A DNA stretch of 6,069 nucleotides from VGPE01 sp031431395 (GTDB lineage: Bacteria > Chloroflexota > Limnocylindria > Limnocylindrales > CSP1-4), in the NCBI GenBank assembly GCA_031431395.1, contig JANPDJ010000340.1, forward strand, positions 1 to 6,069. The letters are read 5' to 3'. Positions 4,589 to 6,069 of the stretch are shown here, piece by piece; the stretch's first letter is position 1; the number at the start of each line of letters is the position of its first letter. The position numbers and the translations under genes were made by a program. Below the pieces are notes generated by a model. That model was not told the DNA's origin and did not search any database. It worked only from the letters and a program-made list of their open reading frames with translations.

Positions 4589-6069
4589 TTACCCGAGGGT
4601 CAGCGTTGACGTCGCGACGTTGACTCCGCGGCCGGAATCGGTTGCGGAAACCCGCAGCGTGAGCGTGCCGGCCGCTCCGGCGCCGGACAGGCGCACGGTG
4701 ACCCGGAAGGTGTTCGGGGCGATCTTGACCATCGCCACGGTCCGCGCGGACACGCCCGGCTGCCGGATCGTCAGGCGCGGACTCCTAACGAGGGGTTCGG
4801 CGGACACGGCGGTGACCGTGATCGTGTGGCCGCGCGTCGGCCTGGTGGGGCTGGTGATGATCCTGAAAGCCGCCACTGTCAGGGCCTTCCGGCTAGTGAT
4901 CGAGGCGAGGCCATTGCCGGCGGTGACCACCGACAGATACGCGCCCGGCGCGACCGCCCGACCCGCGGCATCCAGGCCGTCCCAGGCCCACAGCTGGGCT
5001 CCCGGGTCGAGGACCTGGCCCTGGAACCGGGTCACCACCGTCTGCCCATGCGCGTCAAGGATCCGCCAGGTGACCGTGGCCGGCTGCAGCAGGGCGAAGC
5101 TGAGGGTGGTCGACGGCGCGAGTGTGTCGCGGTCCTGCGGGTAGAAGATGGCCGGGGTGGCGGCCACGCTGGACAGTGACCGGTAGACGACGATCGGGAC
5201 GTCAAGGGACGTGCTGGTGTTGCCTGCCGCGTCGGCTGCGGCGACCGTCGCGACGTACAGCCCGTCCGGTACGCCGCCGCCTGAGTCGGAGCGTCCATCC
5301 CAGGACACGGTCGCGGTCGCGTCGGCCGCGGTGCCGCTGACGAAGGTGCGGATCACGGTCCGGTCGGCCGCGCGCACGGTCACGATGACGGAACCGGGCT
5401 CGCTCGCCTTGAACGTGCTGCGCCACGAATCTGCCGTGCCGTCACCATTCGGCGAGAAGGTCACCGGTCCCGTGATCGCAACCACGGGGCCGATGGTCGG
5501 CGCGCTCGTGTCGATCCGGACGGTCGCCGTCCGCTGCAGGACTCCGCCCAGCCCGTCGGCCGCCGCCAGGTGGTAGATGTAGGCGCCGTCGGGCAGATGG
5601 CCGCCGTTGCTCGTGCCGTTCCACGCGAAGTCCATCGTGTCCCCGGCGCTTGTCATCGTCGAGAAGATCCAACCGGTCTGGTCCGTGATCGTGATCTGCC
5701 ACGTCGCAGGCGAAGAGAACTGGGCGCGGATGGGGAACGTGTCCTGCCGACCGTCACCATTGGGCGAGAAGACGTTAGGGGCGCTGATGCTCGTGAGGCT
5801 CATTCCGCCGCTGGTCGTGCCCTTTGCACCGTCCTGCGTGGGCGATGGCGTGGGTCCGGTCGTGACCGGCGCTGGGCTGGGAAGCGGTGCCCCGCCGGCA
5901 CCGCCCACCACCGAGTCGCTCGAGATGACGGGGTTGCCGGTGAGCGCCCGGTAGTACTTGCCGGATGCGCTGTCGGGATCCATCTGGACGGTGGCACCCG
6001 GTGTCCGCACGCTCGGGAACGCGAACGTGTTGCCCTGGTGGCTGAACGAGTTCGCCCAGATGTTGCCGA
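4589..6069 (-). CDS. Surface/secreted protein with FlgD-Ig-like modules, C-terminal part (5' end cut by window edge)
   Basis: The frame is open to the right edge, giving 492 complete visible residues before a TAA at 4591-4589; the true start is beyond the window, and the GTG at 6010 is probably internal. Visible residues 1-58 (starting GNIWANSFSHQGN, later SGKYYRALTGNP) are the tail of a domain I do not recognise. Then come a Gly stretch and a Pro/Thr/Ser linker (about 56-88). Three FlgD-Ig-like modules follow at about 95-190, 193-296 and 297-400: SPNGDGRQD with WNG at 149, SPNGDGTAD with WDGR at 256, and a third without the acidic loop but with WAWDGL ending near 364. A last beta-rich module (about 401-492) ends in STLTLG. 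There is no anchor, transmembrane helix or LPXTG at the C-terminus. Composition and modules indicate an extracytoplasmic protein, although its signal peptide is out of view. It may be an enzyme whose catalytic domain is upstream; the visible part only shows an accessory stalk. It shares its module type with the adjacent GH18 protein. Confidence 0.87.
   Translation of the reverse strand, partial: GNIWANSFSHQGNTFAFPSVRTPGATVQMDPDSASGKYYRALTGNPVISSDSVVGGAGGAPLPSPAPVTTGPTPSPTQDGAKGTTSGGMSLTSISAPNVFSPNGDGRQDTFPIRAQFSSPATWQITITDQTGWIFSTMTSAGDTMDFAWNGTSNGGHLPDGAYIYHLAAADGLGGVLQRTATVRIDTSAPTIGPVVAITGPVTFSPNGDGTADSWRSTFKASEPGSVIVTVRAADRTVIRTFVSGTAADATATVSWDGRSDSGGGVPDGLYVATVAAADAAGNTSTSLDVPIVVYRSLSSVAATPAIFYPQDRDTLAPSTTLSFALLQPATVTWRILDAHGQTVVTRFQGQVLDPGAQLWAWDGLDAAGRAVAPGAYLSVVTAGNGLASITSRKALTVAAFRIITSPTRPTRGHTITVTAVSAEPLVRSPRLTIRQPGVSARTVAMVKIAPNTFRVTVRLSGAGAAGTLTLRVSATDSGRGVNVATSTLTLG
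4868..5782 (-). repeat. Three tandem FlgD-Ig-like modules in the upstream surface protein
   Basis: Three roughly 100-residue modules matching those at the end of the GH18 protein: loop motif, WDG/WNG strand, a PDGxY-type turn (LPDGAYIY, VPDGLYVA, APGAYLS) and a closing AADAAGN-like strand. The first two loops (5767-5741 and 5455-5429) keep SPNGDGxxD intact. The DNA of these loops is also similar: ACCATTGGGCGAGAA and ACCATTCGGCGAGAA on the plus strand, against ACCGTTGGGTGAGAC in the GH18 gene. The third module has YPQDRDTLA in the loop position and has lost the motif. Confidence 0.78.
5828..5887 (-). other. Pro/Thr/Ser-rich linker in the upstream surface protein
   Basis: Twenty residues containing PVTTGPTPSPTQ, at visible residues 61-80. 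The stretch lies between the unrecognised N-terminal domain and the first FlgD-Ig-like module. Pro/Thr/Ser linkers of this kind are flexible in secreted enzymes and are frequent sites of O-glycosylation in high-GC Gram-positive bacteria. Glycosylation here is inference, suggested partly by the polyprenyl-phosphate mannose synthase gene nearby. Confidence 0.6.

Noticed and set aside
3717..5144. Plus-strand open frame of 475 codons
   Set aside because: It runs antisense across parts of two well-supported genes and the gap between them. The product is low-complexity and shows no domain or signal, so it is a composition artefact.
2082..5767. SPNGDG motifs as type IX secretion sorting domains
   Set aside because: The C-terminal type B sorting domain of Bacteroidota has a similar FxPNGDGxND motif. 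Here the motif lies in internal tandem modules with WDG cores, the terminal module lacks it, and the base composition does not suggest Bacteroidota. FlgD-Ig-like modules explain it better.

Overview
The window is very GC-rich and densely coding. All convincing genes lie on the minus strand, so they are read from the right end (6069) towards the left end (1). Four coding regions fill it, two of them cut by the window edges. The codon style, the long spurious antisense frames, and secreted proteins built from 'SPNGDG ... WDG ... PDGxY' modules suggest a high-GC Gram-positive-like or monoderm lineage. A Limnocylindria-type Chloroflexota or an actinobacterial relative is my guess. No rRNA or other marker gene is present to confirm it.

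Layout in transcription order. (1) 6069-4589: the C-terminal 492 residues of a surface or secreted protein with a Pro/Thr/Ser-rich linker, three FlgD-Ig-like modules and a final beta-rich module; its N-terminus lies outside the window. (2) A 107-base gap, 4588-4482, containing a perfect 14-base palindrome. (3) 4481-1545: a 978-residue secreted GH18 glycoside hydrolase with signal peptide, GH18 barrel, Fn3/Ig-like module, SH3b-like module and three FlgD-Ig-like modules. (4) 1548-748: a GT2 polyprenyl-phosphate mannose (dolichol-phosphate-mannose type) synthase whose GTG start overlaps the stop of the GH18 gene. (5) 738-1: the N-terminal half of a GT4-type glycosyltransferase that begins 9 bases after the GT2 stop and runs off the window. 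This last gene is an open-ended frame that a search requiring both a start and a stop would miss.

The three downstream genes look like one operon: a 4-base GTGA overlap, then a 9-base gap. The products fit a cell-envelope glycan theme. A secreted glycosidase acts outside, a lipid-phosphate-sugar donor is made on the inner membrane face, and a GT4 transferase probably acts on a lipid- or polymer-linked glycan. The upstream gene shares its repeat module with the GH18 protein, which suggests that the two exported proteins are related by module shuffling. No RNA genes, CRISPR, insertion sequences or attachment sites were seen. No stretch longer than 107 bases lacks a gene.
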